This document shows, piece by piece, positions 32,116 to 40,296 of a stretch of 64,000 nucleotides of DNA. The stretch spans positions 235,105 to 299,104 of the forward strand of contig JAUJOF010000003.1 of NCBI GenBank assembly GCA_030447785.1. The letters are read 5' to 3'. Each line of letters begins with the position of its first letter. Within the stretch, counting starts at the first letter, position 1. Source of the DNA: Solirubrobacteraceae bacterium (GTDB lineage Bacteria > Actinomycetota > Thermoleophilia > Solirubrobacterales > Solirubrobacteraceae). The notes below the pieces were generated by a model, which had not been told where the DNA came from, did not search any database, and was given only the letters and a program-made list of their open reading frames with translations. A program made the position numbers and the translations under genes.

Positions 32116-32985
32116 ATGGCCACCGACGCCCCCACCGCCGTCCTCTTCCCCGGCCAGGGCAGCCACGAGGCGGGCATGCGCGACACCGTCGCCGCCCACG
32201 CGCCCGACCTGCTCGAGCGCTGCCTGGAGCTCGTGGGCGAGGACCCCTTTCCGCGCGCCGCGGACAGCACGCGCTTCGCCCAGCCCGCGATCTTCTGCGC
32301 GAGCATCGCCCGCTGGCGCGCCGGAAGGCCGAACGACCCGCCCGTCGCGGTGGCCGGCCACTCGCTGGGCGAGTTCTCTGCGCTCGTGGCCGCGGGCGCC
32401 CTCGACGCCTCCGAGGGGCTCGAGCTCGTGGTGCTGCGCGGCCGCCTGATGGCCGAGGCCGGCGAGCACGCCGGCGGCGGCGCCATGCTCGCGGTACTGG
32501 GCGGCGAGGACGAGGCCGTGCACGCGCTGGCCGCCAAGCACGAGGTCACCGTGGCCAACGAGAACGCTCCCGGCCAGCTCGTGCTCTCGGGCCCGACGGA
32601 CGCGCTCGACGCGGTCGCCGAGGAGGCCAAGGCCGGAGGCATGCGCGCCATGGAGCTGGGCGTCGCCGGCGCCTTTCACTCCCCGATCGTGGCCCCCGCC
32701 GAGCCTCCCTTCCGCGAGGCGCTCGAGCGCGCGGCCTTCCGCGAGCCTGAGATCCCGGTGATCTCCGGCATGACGGCCGCGCCGATGACCGATCCCGTGG
32801 CCGATCTGTCCGCCGCGCTGACCCATCCCGTGCGCTGGAAGGACACGATGCAGGCGCTGGCCGCGCTGGGAGCCGAGCGCTTCCTGGACTCCGGACCAGG
32901 CAGCGTGCTCGCCAAGCTGGTGCGCCGCAACCTTCCCGACGCCGAGGGCGGCTCCCTCGACCTCCCCGAGGCCGCGCGTGCGTGA
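32116..32985 (+). CDS. fabD: Malonyl-CoA:ACP transacylase
   Basis: 289 residues. The substrate-binding VLFPGQGSHEAGM motif starts the protein; the catalytic Ser lies in AGHSLGEFSALVAAG (about residue 82) and the His in GAFHSPIVAPA (about residue 191). It loads malonate onto ACP for fatty acid elongation. It starts the fabD-fabG-acpP-fabF operon; ATG 32116 is clear. Confidence 0.95.
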   Translation: MATDAPTAVLFPGQGSHEAGMRDTVAAHAPDLLERCLELVGEDPFPRAADSTRFAQPAIFCASIARWRAGRPNDPPVAVAGHSLGEFSALVAAGALDASEGLELVVLRGRLMAEAGEHAGGGAMLAVLGGEDEAVHALAAKHEVTVANENAPGQLVLSGPTDALDAVAEEAKAGGMRAMELGVAGAFHSPIVAPAEPPFREALERAAFREPEIPVISGMTAAPMTDPVADLSAALTHPVRWKDTMQALAALGAERFLDSGPGSVLAKLVRRNLPDAEGGSLDLPEAARA

Positions 32986-33024
32986 GCTGCGCATCGGGGT
33001 CTGCATGCTCGAGTGGGGAGAGCG

Positions 33025-33762
33025 ATGAGTTCGCGCCCCGAAGGGTGTGCGCTGGTGACCGGCGCCTCGCGCGGCATCGGTGCGGCGATCGCCACCACCC
33101 TGGCCGTCGATGACGGCTGGACGGTGGGCGTGAACTTCCGCTCCGACGAGGCGGGCGCCCAGCGCGTCGTCGAGGGCATCGAGGAAGCCGGAGGCCGTGC
33201 GGCGCCGGTGGCCGGCGACGTAGCTCAGCGCGGCAGCGACGAAAAGGTCCTCGCCGAGCTGGAGGAGCGCTTCGGCCCCGTGCTGGTGCTCGTCAACAAC
33301 GCCGGCATGCGCGCCGACGGCCTGACGGTCCAGCTCGACGACGACGCCTGGGACCAGGTGCTCGCCACCAACCTCTCGGCCGCCTTCCGCCTCACCCGCC
33401 GGGCGGTGCGCACCATGGTGCGCGCGCGCTTCGGGCGCATCGTCAACGTGGCCTCGGTCGTCGGCCCCAAGGCCAACGCCGGCCAGGCCAACTACGCGGC
33501 CTCCAAGGCCGGTCTCATCGGTTTCACCCGCACGGTGGCCGTCGAGGTCGCCCGCCGCGGCGTGACCGTCAATGCCGTCGCGCCGGGGCTCATCGAGACC
33601 GATCTGACCGAGGGGCTGGGACCCGAGCTGCTGGACGCCGTGCCCGCCCGCCGCGCGGGCACGCCCGAAGACGTCGCGGCCTGCGTGCGCTTCCTGATCT
33701 CCGACCACGCGTCCTATGTCACCGGCACCACGCTCACCGTCGACGGCGGGCTGAGCGCCTGA
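33025..33762 (+). CDS. fabG: 3-oxoacyl-ACP reductase
   Basis: 245-residue short-chain dehydrogenase. NADPH motif TGASRGIGAAIA, NNAG in LVNNAGMRADGL, catalytic Ser-Tyr-Lys with NYAASKAGLIGF, and the C-terminal YVTGTTLTVDGG are present. The ATG at 33025 was preferred over the in-frame GTG 33013. Reduces 3-ketoacyl-ACP in the elongation cycle. Followed by acpP after a short gap with CTGACCAACCC direct repeats. Confidence 0.95.
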   Translation: MSSRPEGCALVTGASRGIGAAIATTLAVDDGWTVGVNFRSDEAGAQRVVEGIEEAGGRAAPVAGDVAQRGSDEKVLAELEERFGPVLVLVNNAGMRADGLTVQLDDDAWDQVLATNLSAAFRLTRRAVRTMVRARFGRIVNVASVVGPKANAGQANYAASKAGLIGFTRTVAVEVARRGVTVNAVAPGLIETDLTEGLGPELLDAVPARRAGTPEDVAACVRFLISDHASYVTGTTLTVDGGLSA

Positions 33763-33800
33763 CCAACCCTCTGACCAACCCCTGACCCAAAGGAGCATCA

Positions 33801-34052
33801 ATGTCCACCGACACCGCCACCCCCGAGCAGGTCGAGAAGGTCGTCTACGACGCCCTCGTGGAGATCGGTCCCGAGCGCGACCAGCTGCACCGCGACGCGA
33901 CCTTCGAGGAGCTCGACGTCGACTCGCTCGACCTCGCCGAGGTCTCACAGGTCGTCGAAGAGCACTTCGGCGTCCAGCTCAAGGGCGACGACGTCAGCCA
34001 GATCCGCACCGTGGGCGACGCGGTCGACCTGGTGGTGAACCGAGCGAAGTGA
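33801..34052 (+). CDS. acpP: Acyl carrier protein
   Basis: 83 residues, acidic, with the phosphopantetheine-attachment motif DSLDL in ELDVDSLDLAEVSQVVEEHF. It carries growing acyl chains. AAAGGAG ribosome-binding site nine bases upstream of ATG. The stop overlaps the fabF GTG. Confidence 0.96.
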   Translation: MSTDTATPEQVEKVVYDALVEIGPERDQLHRDATFEELDVDSLDLAEVSQVVEEHFGVQLKGDDVSQIRTVGDAVDLVVNRAK

Positions 34053-35251
34053 CCCGGGGGGTCGTCATCACCGGCGTGGGGGCCGTGACGCCACTGGGCG
34101 TCGGGGCCCGCACGCTGCACGAGCGCTGGAGCGCCGGGACGAGCGGGCTCGAGGACGGCGAGGGCGCCTGCACCGAGTTCGACCCCACCATCGCCATGAC
34201 CTCCAAGGAGGCGCGGCGGGCGGACCGCTTCAGCCAGCTGGCCGTCGCCGCGTGCGCCGAGGCGCTCGAGGAGGCGGGGTGGGACGACGACGGCCCTTAC
34301 CCGTCAGAACGCATCGGGTGCGTCCTGGGCACCGGCATCGGCGGCATCGGCACGCTCGAGGCCAACCACGCCAAGCTGCTGGAGAGCGGCCCGGGCAGCG
34401 TTTCGCCGCTGGCCGTGCCGTTGATGATGGGCAACGCCGGCGCCGCCGCGCTGTCCATGCGCCACAGGCTGTGCGGGCCCGTATACGGCCTCGTGTCGGC
34501 CTGCGCGGCCGGCGCCCACGCGATCGGCGACGCCGCGCGCCTGGTGCGCTCGGGCGACGCCGACGCCATGGTCGCCGGCGGCTCGGAGGCCACGCTCTCC
34601 CCACTGGCCCGCGCCGCCTTCTCCGCGCTGGACGCGCTGTCACCCACCGGCGTCTCACGGCCCTTCGACGCGCGGCGCGACGGCTTCGTGATGGGGGAGG
34701 GAGCGGGCGTGCTCGTCCTCGAGGAGGCCGAGCAGGCAGAGGCCCGCGGGGCCACCGTGCTGGGCGAGGTCCTCGGCTACGCCGCGACCTCCGACGCCCA
34801 CCACATCACCGCGCCCGACCCTGCGGGCACCGGCGCGGCGGCGGCGATCGGCGGGGCGCTGGCCGATGCGGGTCTCCAGGCGGGCGACGTCGACTACGTC
34901 AACGCGCACGGCACCTCCACCCCGCTCAACGACCGCTCGGAGACGGCGGCCCTCAAGGCGGCACTGGGGGAGCGGGCGAACGAGATCCCCGTGTCGTCGA
35001 CCAAGTCGGCCATCGGCCACCTGCTGGGCGCCGCGGGCGCCGTCGAGGCCGTGGCCACCCTGCTCGCCCTGCGCGACGCCGTCGCTCCGCCCACGCTGGG
35101 CTACGAGGAGCCCGACGAGGGGATGGACCTCGACTACGTGCCCGGCAGCGCCCGCCCGCTCGACGTGAACGGGCGCCCACCCGTCGCGATCTCCAACGCC
35201 TTCGGCTTCGGCGGCCACAACGCGGTGCTGTGCCTCGGGGCGGCGGCGTGA
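34049..35251 (+). CDS. fabF: 3-oxoacyl-ACP synthase II
   Basis: 400 residues; condensing enzyme of fatty acid elongation. The catalytic triad Cys-His-His appears in SACAAGAHAIGDA, NAHGTSTPLND and KSAIGHLLGAAGA. The glycine-rich end FGFGGHNAVL is intact. The GTG start overlaps acpP by four bases and the stop overlaps the next gene. Confidence 0.96.
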   Translation: MTRGVVITGVGAVTPLGVGARTLHERWSAGTSGLEDGEGACTEFDPTIAMTSKEARRADRFSQLAVAACAEALEEAGWDDDGPYPSERIGCVLGTGIGGIGTLEANHAKLLESGPGSVSPLAVPLMMGNAGAAALSMRHRLCGPVYGLVSACAAGAHAIGDAARLVRSGDADAMVAGGSEATLSPLARAAFSALDALSPTGVSRPFDARRDGFVMGEGAGVLVLEEAEQAEARGATVLGEVLGYAATSDAHHITAPDPAGTGAAAAIGGALADAGLQAGDVDYVNAHGTSTPLNDRSETAALKAALGERANEIPVSSTKSAIGHLLGAAGAVEAVATLLALRDAVAPPTLGYEEPDEGMDLDYVPGSARPLDVNGRPPVAISNAFGFGGHNAVLCLGAAA

Positions 35252-35706
35252 GCCTCGCGTTGGGGAGAGCCTCGGGGGATCCGCCTCGGGCGGCCACATC
35301 GGCCGCCGTCGCCACCCCTCCACGGCCCGACGAGCGGCTGAGCCCGCTCGAGCGACTCCAGATCCTGTGCGACCCCGAGTCGCTGAGCCTCATCCGCTCC
35401 GACGTGGAGTCCTCGCGCATGGGGGACCGCGCCCGGCCGGGGGACGGCGTGGTGGGCGCCATGGGCCGCGCGGTGGGCATCGTCCACCGCCGGCCGATCG
35501 CCGAGGCCGACGACCCGGCCGCGGCGCGCGAGGGCTTCGCGCGCCAGTACGCCGAGGAGCACCTCAGCGCCCAGGCCGCCACGCGCGAGGGCTTCGTCGA
35601 CGACGTCGTGGCGCCCTCGCAGACCCGTGGGCGCCTGGCCGACGCGCTGGCCGCCCTGGAGGCGGGGGAGCGCGTGGCCCCCGGATACACCAACATCCCC
35701 CTGTGA
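35248..35706 (+). CDS. Miniature acyl-CoA carboxyltransferase-like protein (both ends only)
   Basis: 152 residues. After a leader (residues 1-26, partly encoded by a repeat copy), SPLERLQILCDPESLSLIRSDV matches the very start of AccD/PccB-type carboxyltransferases. From about residue 80, IVHRRPIAEADDPAAAREGF and TREGFVDDVVAPSQTRGRL match the very end. The ~350-400 residues between, including both CoA/biotin-binding cores, are absent, with the frame kept open. It cannot catalyse carboxyl transfer as it stands. The codon pattern and overlap with fabF look like a living gene; it might be a remnant or a regulatory subunit. Confidence 0.72.
   Translation: MSLALGRASGDPPRAATSAAVATPPRPDERLSPLERLQILCDPESLSLIRSDVESSRMGDRARPGDGVVGAMGRAVGIVHRRPIAEADDPAAAREGFARQYAEEHLSAQAATREGFVDDVVAPSQTRGRLADALAALEAGERVAPGYTNIPL
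35271..35317 (+). repeat. Interspersed hairpin-rich repeat, partial copy within coding sequence
   Basis: Resembles the middle of the minus strand of 3681-3791 (gggatccgcctcgggcggccacatcggccgccgtcgccaccc). The stem GGCGGCC-acatc-GGCCGCC (35289-35307) is a perfect 7-base pair. It encodes residues ~8-23 of the miniature carboxyltransferase. Confidence 0.5.
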
Positions 35707-35723
35707 GAAGGAGCGAGCCACCC

Positions 35724-36245
35724 ATGAGCACCGAGATCCTCTCCGTGCCCTTCGAGGCGCTGGCCGAAGGCGCGGGGTTCGAGACCCGCGGGCGCACGGT
35801 GACGGAGGCCGACGTGGTCGCCTTCTCCGCGCAGACCGGCGACTGGCACCCCCAGCACGCCGACGCGGAGTGGGCGGCGCGCAGCGCCTTCGGCGAACGC
35901 GTCGCCCACGGGATGCTCGTGCTCTCCTACGCCGTCGGCCTCGTGTCGTTCGACCCCGCACGTGTGCTGGCGCTGCGCCGCGTCAGCGACGCGGTCTTCA
36001 AGCGCCCCGTACGCCTGGGCGACACGATCCGCGTGCGCGGCGAGGTGGCCGCGCTGCGCCCGGTCAGCGACGAGGCCGGCCTGGCCACACTGGCCTGGAC
36101 GGTGGTCAACCAGGACGGGCAGACGGTGGTGCGCGCCCGGGTGGAGGTGCTGTGGGCGCGCGACGGCGCGCCTCCCACGCCCGAGTCGGACGAGCCCGTC
36201 CGGTCCGAGTCCGAGTCAGGCCTGCCCGCCCGGGCCGCGCTGTGA
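35724..36245 (+). CDS. MaoC-like hot-dog dehydratase
   Basis: 173 residues. The hydratase motif is visible in VVAFSAQTGDWHPQHADAEWA and FGERVAHGMLVLSYAVGL. In the operon it most likely serves as the 3-hydroxyacyl-ACP dehydratase, because no fabZ/fabA is present; this is the HadB-like solution of actinomycetes. A Ser/Glu-rich tail follows the domain. AGAAGGAG ribosome-binding site before ATG 35724. Confidence 0.88.
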   Translation: MSTEILSVPFEALAEGAGFETRGRTVTEADVVAFSAQTGDWHPQHADAEWAARSAFGERVAHGMLVLSYAVGLVSFDPARVLALRRVSDAVFKRPVRLGDTIRVRGEVAALRPVSDEAGLATLAWTVVNQDGQTVVRARVEVLWARDGAPPTPESDEPVRSESESGLPARAAL

Positions 36246-37057
36246 TGCTCGACGGCAAGCGACTGCTCATCACCGGCGTGATCACGCACGACTCGATCGC
36301 CCATCACGTCGCCCGCCGCGCCCAGGAGCAGGGTGCCGAGATCGTGCTGACCGGCTTCGGGCGCGCGCGGCGCATGACCGACCGCGCGGCGCGCTCGCTG
36401 CCCGACCCGCCCGACGTGCTCGAGCTGGACGTCAACAGCGAGGACGACCTGCAGGCGGTGCACGACGAGCTCACACGCCGCTGGGGCAGCGTGGACGGCG
36501 TCCTGCACGCCGTGGCCTTTGCCCCGCCCGACGCGCTGGGCGGCGCCTTCCTGACCACGCCTGCCGACAGTGCGGTGCAGGCCTTTCGCACGAGCGCGTT
36601 CTCGCTCAAGGCGCTCAGCGAGGCGCTGCTGCCCCTCCTCGAAGCCGAGCAGCCGGGGGCCGTGGTGGGCATGGACTTCGACGCCTCCGTGGCCTGGCCG
36701 GCCTACGACTGGATGGGGGTGGCCAAGGCGGCGCTGGAGGCGGTCTCGCGCTACCTCGCGCGCGACCTGGGCCCGCGCGGGGTGCGCGTCAACCTGGTCT
36801 CCGCCGGACCGGTCGAGACACTGGCCGCGGGTGGCATCTCCGGCTTCGAGCAGCTCGCGGCCGCGTGGGGGGACCAGGCGCCGCTGGGCTGGGACACCTC
36901 CGACCCCGCGCCGGTGGCCGACGCGGTCTGCTTTTTGCTCTCCGACCTGGCCCGCGGGATCACCGGCGAGATCCTCCACGTGGACGGCGGGTTCCACGCC
37001 ATGGGCGCGCCCGGGCCCTCGGCGGTCGCGGCACCGTCCGAGGAGGCCTCCGCGTGA
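36245..37057 (+). CDS. fabI: Enoyl-ACP reductase (InhA/FabI type)
   Basis: 270 residues of the SDR-like FabI family. LLITGVITHDSIAHHVA is the NADH-binding start, DVNSEDDL and HAVAFAPPDALGG follow, and the catalytic YxxxxxxK is YDWMGVAK; the end has ITGEILHVDGGFHAMG. The start may be GTG 36242, overlapping the maoC stop; ATG 36245 is next to it. The last step of fatty acid elongation; the InhA-like THDSI motif supports an actinomycete. Confidence 0.94.
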   Translation: MLDGKRLLITGVITHDSIAHHVARRAQEQGAEIVLTGFGRARRMTDRAARSLPDPPDVLELDVNSEDDLQAVHDELTRRWGSVDGVLHAVAFAPPDALGGAFLTTPADSAVQAFRTSAFSLKALSEALLPLLEAEQPGAVVGMDFDASVAWPAYDWMGVAKAALEAVSRYLARDLGPRGVRVNLVSAGPVETLAAGGISGFEQLAAAWGDQAPLGWDTSDPAPVADAVCFLLSDLARGITGEILHVDGGFHAMGAPGPSAVAAPSEEASA

Positions 37058-38160
37058 GCCCCGTCACCCTGCTCACGGGGGCCAGCGGCTTCCTGGGCCT
37101 CGAGGTTCTAACCCGTCTCCTGGAGCGCCGTGAGGGCGAGGTGCGCGCCCTGATACGCGGCGACGACCAGGCGGCCGCCGACGCGCGTCTTGCCACCGCG
37201 CTCGACGGCCTGGGCGTGGAGGGCGAGCGTCGCCGGCGCGTGCGGGCGGTGCGCGGCGAGCTCACGGCCGGAGGCCTCGGCCTGGCCGACGGCGAGGCGG
37301 ACCACCTCGCCGGCGAGGTGACCGAGATCGTGCACTGCGCAGCGTCGGTCTCGTTCTCGCTGAGCCTGGAGGAGGCCCGGGCGATCAACGTGGTGGGCAC
37401 CAGCCGGGTGTTGGATCTGGCGCGCCACATCGCCCAGACCGGCCGCCTGGAGCGCCTCGTGCACGTCTCCACCGCCTTCGTGGCCGGCCGCCACCGCGGG
37501 CGCTTCACCGAGCGTGACCTGTTCGTCGGGCAGGAGTTTCGCAACACCTACGAGCGCACCAAGGCCGAGGGGGAGGCGCTCGTGTCCGGCTCGGCGCCCG
37601 AGCTGCCCACCGTGGTCGTGCGTCCCAGCATCGTGGTGGGGGAGTCCGACTCGGGCTGGACGCCGGTCTTCAACGTCCTCTACTGGCCGCTGCGCGCCTT
37701 CGAGCGCGGGCTGCTTCCCGCCGTCCCCGCGCGACCCGACGGACGCGTGGATGTCGTGCCCGCCGACTACGTGGCCGACGCGGTCGTCCATCTGCTGCGC
37801 GAGCGTCCCGACGTGCGCGGCGTGGTCCACGCCACCGCGGGAGACGGCGCCATCACGGTCGAGCGCCTCATCTCGCTGGCCTGCACCGCGTTCGGACGCG
37901 AGCGCCCCGAGTTCGTCGAGGCGACGCCCGAACTGGCCGAGCACAGCGAGGAGGCCGGGCGCTACCTGCCCTACTTCGACATGGATGTCACCTTCGACGA
38001 CGCGCGGGCACGGGAGATGCTGGGGCCGGCCGGCCTGCGCGCACCGTCCCTGGAGGACTACTTCCCCGCGATCGTCGACTTCGCCCAGCGCGCACGCTGG
38101 GGCAAGCGGCCGTTGACGCGCGCGCAGGCCCGCGAGGCGCTGGGCTACACCGCCGCCTGA
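37054..38160 (+). CDS. SDR-family reductase (thioester-reductase/NAD-binding-4 type)
   Basis: 368 residues of extended SDR. NAD(P) motif LLTGASGFLGLEVL, IVHCAASVSFSLSLEEA, HVSTAFVAG and the catalytic Tyr-Lys in YERTKAEGEAL are visible. This resembles the reductase domain of fatty acyl-CoA reductases and carboxylic acid reductases. As the last gene of the operon (GTG overlaps fabI), it may modify or release acyl chains, perhaps to aldehydes or alcohols. That is inferred. Confidence 0.85.
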   Translation: MSPVTLLTGASGFLGLEVLTRLLERREGEVRALIRGDDQAAADARLATALDGLGVEGERRRRVRAVRGELTAGGLGLADGEADHLAGEVTEIVHCAASVSFSLSLEEARAINVVGTSRVLDLARHIAQTGRLERLVHVSTAFVAGRHRGRFTERDLFVGQEFRNTYERTKAEGEALVSGSAPELPTVVVRPSIVVGESDSGWTPVFNVLYWPLRAFERGLLPAVPARPDGRVDVVPADYVADAVVHLLRERPDVRGVVHATAGDGAITVERLISLACTAFGRERPEFVEATPELAEHSEEAGRYLPYFDMDVTFDDARAREMLGPAGLRAPSLEDYFPAIVDFAQRARWGKRPLTRAQAREALGYTAA

Positions 38161-38191
38161 CGGGGCCGCTGCCGCGCGCGAGCCGTCTCAG

Positions 38192-38277
<86 letters not shown>

Positions 38278-38343
38278 CTGAGGAGACGGCCCAGTATACG
38301 CGCGGCCCGCGGTTGCATCCGTCCTGGGGGGGCGCTACCGTGT

Positions 38344-38357
38344 CGAACACATGTTCG
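38344..38357 (+). promoter_or_regulatory. LexA box (SOS operator) of lexA
   Basis: CGAACACATGTTCG fits the actinobacterial/Bacillus SOS consensus CGAACRNRYGTTCG exactly. It lies 38 bases before the lexA start, as expected for autorepression. It also contains an ATG in frame, which I do not take as the start. Confidence 0.92.
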
Positions 38358-38395
38358 TTCAGGCCTCGTCCGCCGCCACGCGCAAGGAGCCGCTG

Positions 38396-39010
38396 ATGGA
38401 CCTCACCAAGCGCCAGCAGGAGATCTTCGACTTTATCAAGCGCTACTCCGCCAAGTACGGCTACCCGCCGACGGTCCGAGACATCGGCAAGGCGGTGGGG
38501 CTGGCCTCGTCGTCCACGGTCCACGCGCACCTGGCCAACCTGGAGCGGCTGGGCCTGCTGCGTCGCGATCCGTCCAAGCCGCGCGCCATCGAGCTGCTGG
38601 ACCGCGCGGTGGCTGAGGTCAAGAGCCTGGTGGCGCCCAGCGGCCTGCCGCTCGTCGGCTCGGTGGCCGCCGGTCAGCCCGTGCTGGCCGAGGAGAACAT
38701 CGAGGACTACATCGAGGTGCCCGAGGAGCTCGGCCGGGGCGAGGGGGAGTTCATCCTGCGCGTGCGTGGCGAGTCGATGCGCGATGCGGGGATCCTCGAG
38801 GGCGACTACGTCGTGGTGCGAGGTCAGGAGACGGCCACCGACGGTGACGTGGTGGTGGCCATGGTGGGCGAGGAGGCGACCGTCAAGACCTTCTTCCGCG
38901 AGAGCGATCACGTGCGCCTGCAGCCTCAGAACGCCGCCATGGAGCCCATCCGCTCCAAGGAGGTCCGGGTGCTCGGGCGCGTCGTCGGGCTGTTTCGGAG
39001 CCTGCCGTGA
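38396..39010 (+). CDS. lexA: SOS repressor LexA
   Basis: 204 residues. The N-terminal winged helix begins LTKRQQEIFDFIKRY and includes YPPTVRDIGKAVGLASSSTVHAHL. The self-cleavage site is the Ala-Gly of GSVAAGQPVLAEENIEDY, and the Ser-Lys dyad is Ser in VRGESMRDAGI and Lys in EEATVKTFF. The ATG at 38396 follows AAGGAG; an upstream in-frame ATG lies inside the LexA box and is unlikely. It overlaps the zinc-ribbon gene that follows. Confidence 0.97.
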   Translation: MDLTKRQQEIFDFIKRYSAKYGYPPTVRDIGKAVGLASSSTVHAHLANLERLGLLRRDPSKPRAIELLDRAVAEVKSLVAPSGLPLVGSVAAGQPVLAEENIEDYIEVPEELGRGEGEFILRVRGESMRDAGILEGDYVVVRGQETATDGDVVVAMVGEEATVKTFFRESDHVRLQPQNAAMEPIRSKEVRVLGRVVGLFRSLP

Positions 39011-39243
39011 GCTCGGTGGCGCAGCTCGAGCACCGGGTCGAGCGCCGCCACCGGCGTGTCGAGGCCTTGCCCCCGCGCGGCGGGTCGACGCTGGAGGACG
39101 TGCTCTCCGGCGTCTGGGAGGACCTGTCCGCGCACCGTCCCGCCCCGTGCCCGGTCTGCCCTGGCGAGCTGGTGCCTCGCCCGTGCGCCGGGGCGGCGGC
39201 GGCCGGCGGGCGCTGCACCAGCTGCGGGACCCAACTCTCATAA
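39007..39243 (+). CDS. Small zinc-ribbon protein co-transcribed with lexA
   Basis: 78 residues; the GTG start overlaps the lexA stop by four bases. N-terminal half is helical and basic (SSVAQLEHRVERRHRRVEALPP), the C-terminal half has CPVC and CTSCG pairs for one zinc ion. No family recognised. Position means it should be induced with the SOS response, like the cell-division inhibitors that neighbour lexA in other Gram-positives, but it shows no LysM or YneA/DivS features. Confidence 0.7.
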   Translation: MSSVAQLEHRVERRHRRVEALPPRGGSTLEDVLSGVWEDLSAHRPAPCPVCPGELVPRPCAGAAAAGGRCTSCGTQLS

Positions 39244-39819
39244 GACGTATCTCAGGGGACGGGATCGACATCCATGTCGATCCTTCGAGAGAAGATCGCT
39301 TCGCCGTTCCGGCGGCGAGTCCCGGGCAGATCGCTGCGCGATCCACCCGGGACGGGTGTGGCCTACCGAGATCGTCCTAGCGGCGCGCGGCGCCTTCACA
39401 CGCACCACCTGCGTGCGCGCGGCCAGGTCGCCGATGCGCTGGCGCCGCGGGCCGGTGGCGAAGACGACCACCAGGCCGAGCAGGTAGAGCACGGGCAGCG
39501 AGTCGACGATACGCAGCAGGGTGCGGATCGCGATGGCCCCGGCCCCGGCCGGCGTCCCGTCGAGCCCGACGACGCGCACGCCGGCGAGCTGCTTGCCGGG
39601 TGTCTGGCCGCGCGCGGCCTCGCCCACGAAGTGGTAGGCCAGGACGATCAGCGCGAAGACCAGCGTGGAGGCGGTGTCCAGTTGCACGCTGAAGCGTGCG
39701 CCCTGCGCGCTCGCGCCGCCCGAGACGATGCCCACGAGCGTGAAGACCACGGCGAGGATGAGCAGGTCCGCCACCGCTGCACCGATCCGCCGTCCGAGCG
39801 CGTCGTCGCCCACGGTCAC
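39238..39819 (-). CDS. RDD-family membrane protein
   Basis: 193 residues. RDD signature at GRRIGAAVADLLILAVVF (Arg and Asp positions), two further helices and TPGKQLAGVRVV are typical. The last ~45 residues (from about ARTISVGHTRPGW) are basic, unlike the family, and are encoded by the hairpin-rich convergent junction, so the original stop may have been lost. Function of RDD proteins varies (some are Na+/H+ antiporters). Confidence 0.8.
   Translation of the reverse strand: MTVGDDALGRRIGAAVADLLILAVVFTLVGIVSGGASAQGARFSVQLDTASTLVFALIVLAYHFVGEAARGQTPGKQLAGVRVVGLDGTPAGAGAIAIRTLLRIVDSLPVLYLLGLVVVFATGPRRQRIGDLAARTQVVRVKAPRAARTISVGHTRPGWIAQRSARDSPPERRSDLLSKDRHGCRSRPLRYVL
39262..39352. terminator. 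Stacked hairpins at the convergent lexA-operon/RDD junction
   Basis: GGATCGACAT-cc-ATGTCGATCC (39262-39283) is a perfect 10-base stem. TCCCGGG (39320-39326) pairs with CCCGGGA (39346-39352), with GATCG/CGATC nested inside. Being between convergent genes, they are good candidates for bidirectional termination, though no T-tract follows and the RDD frame reads through them. Confidence 0.5.
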
Positions 39820-39861
39820 CTTCTACCACCTGGCGCGTTCGCACGGCCTATCCTTGGTCGC

Positions 39862-40188
39862 GCAGGCCAGGCAGCCGCGGAGGAGACGCCCTTCGAGGAA
39901 AGTCCGGACATCGCAGGGCAGGGCGGTCGGGATACCGACCCGGGGAAACCCGCGGGAAAGTGCCACAGAAAGGACACCGCCGATGGCGCGCGACGGTTCG
40001 CCGCCCGCGCGCACAGGCAAGGGTGAAACGGTGCGGTAAGAGCGCACCGGCGCCGTGGTGACACGGCGGCCAGGCAAACCCCGCCCGATGCAAGGCCAAG
40101 CAGGACCGTTCGCAGGTGGCCCGCCGAGGTCCAGGTCGGCCGCTCAGATGGATGGCTGTCCACGACAGAATCCGGCTTACCGGCCTGC
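39862..40188 (+). ncRNA. rnpB: RNase P RNA (catalytic RNA of tRNA 5' maturation)
   Basis: Bacterial RNase P RNA. Conserved parts in order: GAGGAAAGTCCGGAC (CR-I), ACAGAAA in the next joining region, GGTGAAACGGTGCGGTAAGAGCGCACC (CR-II/III), and ACGACAGAATCCGGCTTAC (CR-V) at the 3' end. P1 pairs GCAGGCC (39862-39868) with GGCCTGC (40182-40188). About 327 bases, slightly short for type A but complete at both ends. Confidence 0.95.
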
Positions 40189-40192
40189 TACG

Positions 40193-40222
40193 GCGAGGGC
40201 CTCGCTCCGGCGGGGCCCTCGC
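40193..40222 (+). terminator. Hairpin after rnpB
   Basis: GCGAGGGCC (40193-40201) pairs perfectly with GGCCCTCGC (40214-40222) over a 12-base loop, four bases after the RNase P RNA. It lacks a T-run, as is common for GC-rich actinomycete terminators. Confidence 0.65.
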
Positions 40223-40282
40223 TACGCCTGAGAGGCCCCGCGTCTTCCCGCGGACGCTCGCTTGACGCCGGGCGCGCAGGTG

Positions 40283-40296
40283 CGAACATGTGTTCG
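40283..40296 (+). promoter_or_regulatory. LexA box before the imuB-like gene
   Basis: CGAACATGTGTTCG fits the SOS consensus and touches the ATG at 40297 directly. Binding would block the start region itself, and the transcript may be leaderless or nearly so. Confidence 0.9.

Noticed and set aside
38351..38395. Upstream ATG as start of lexA
   Set aside because: It lies inside the LexA operator and lacks a ribosome-binding site; ATG 38396 has AAGGAG and gives the normal N-terminus.
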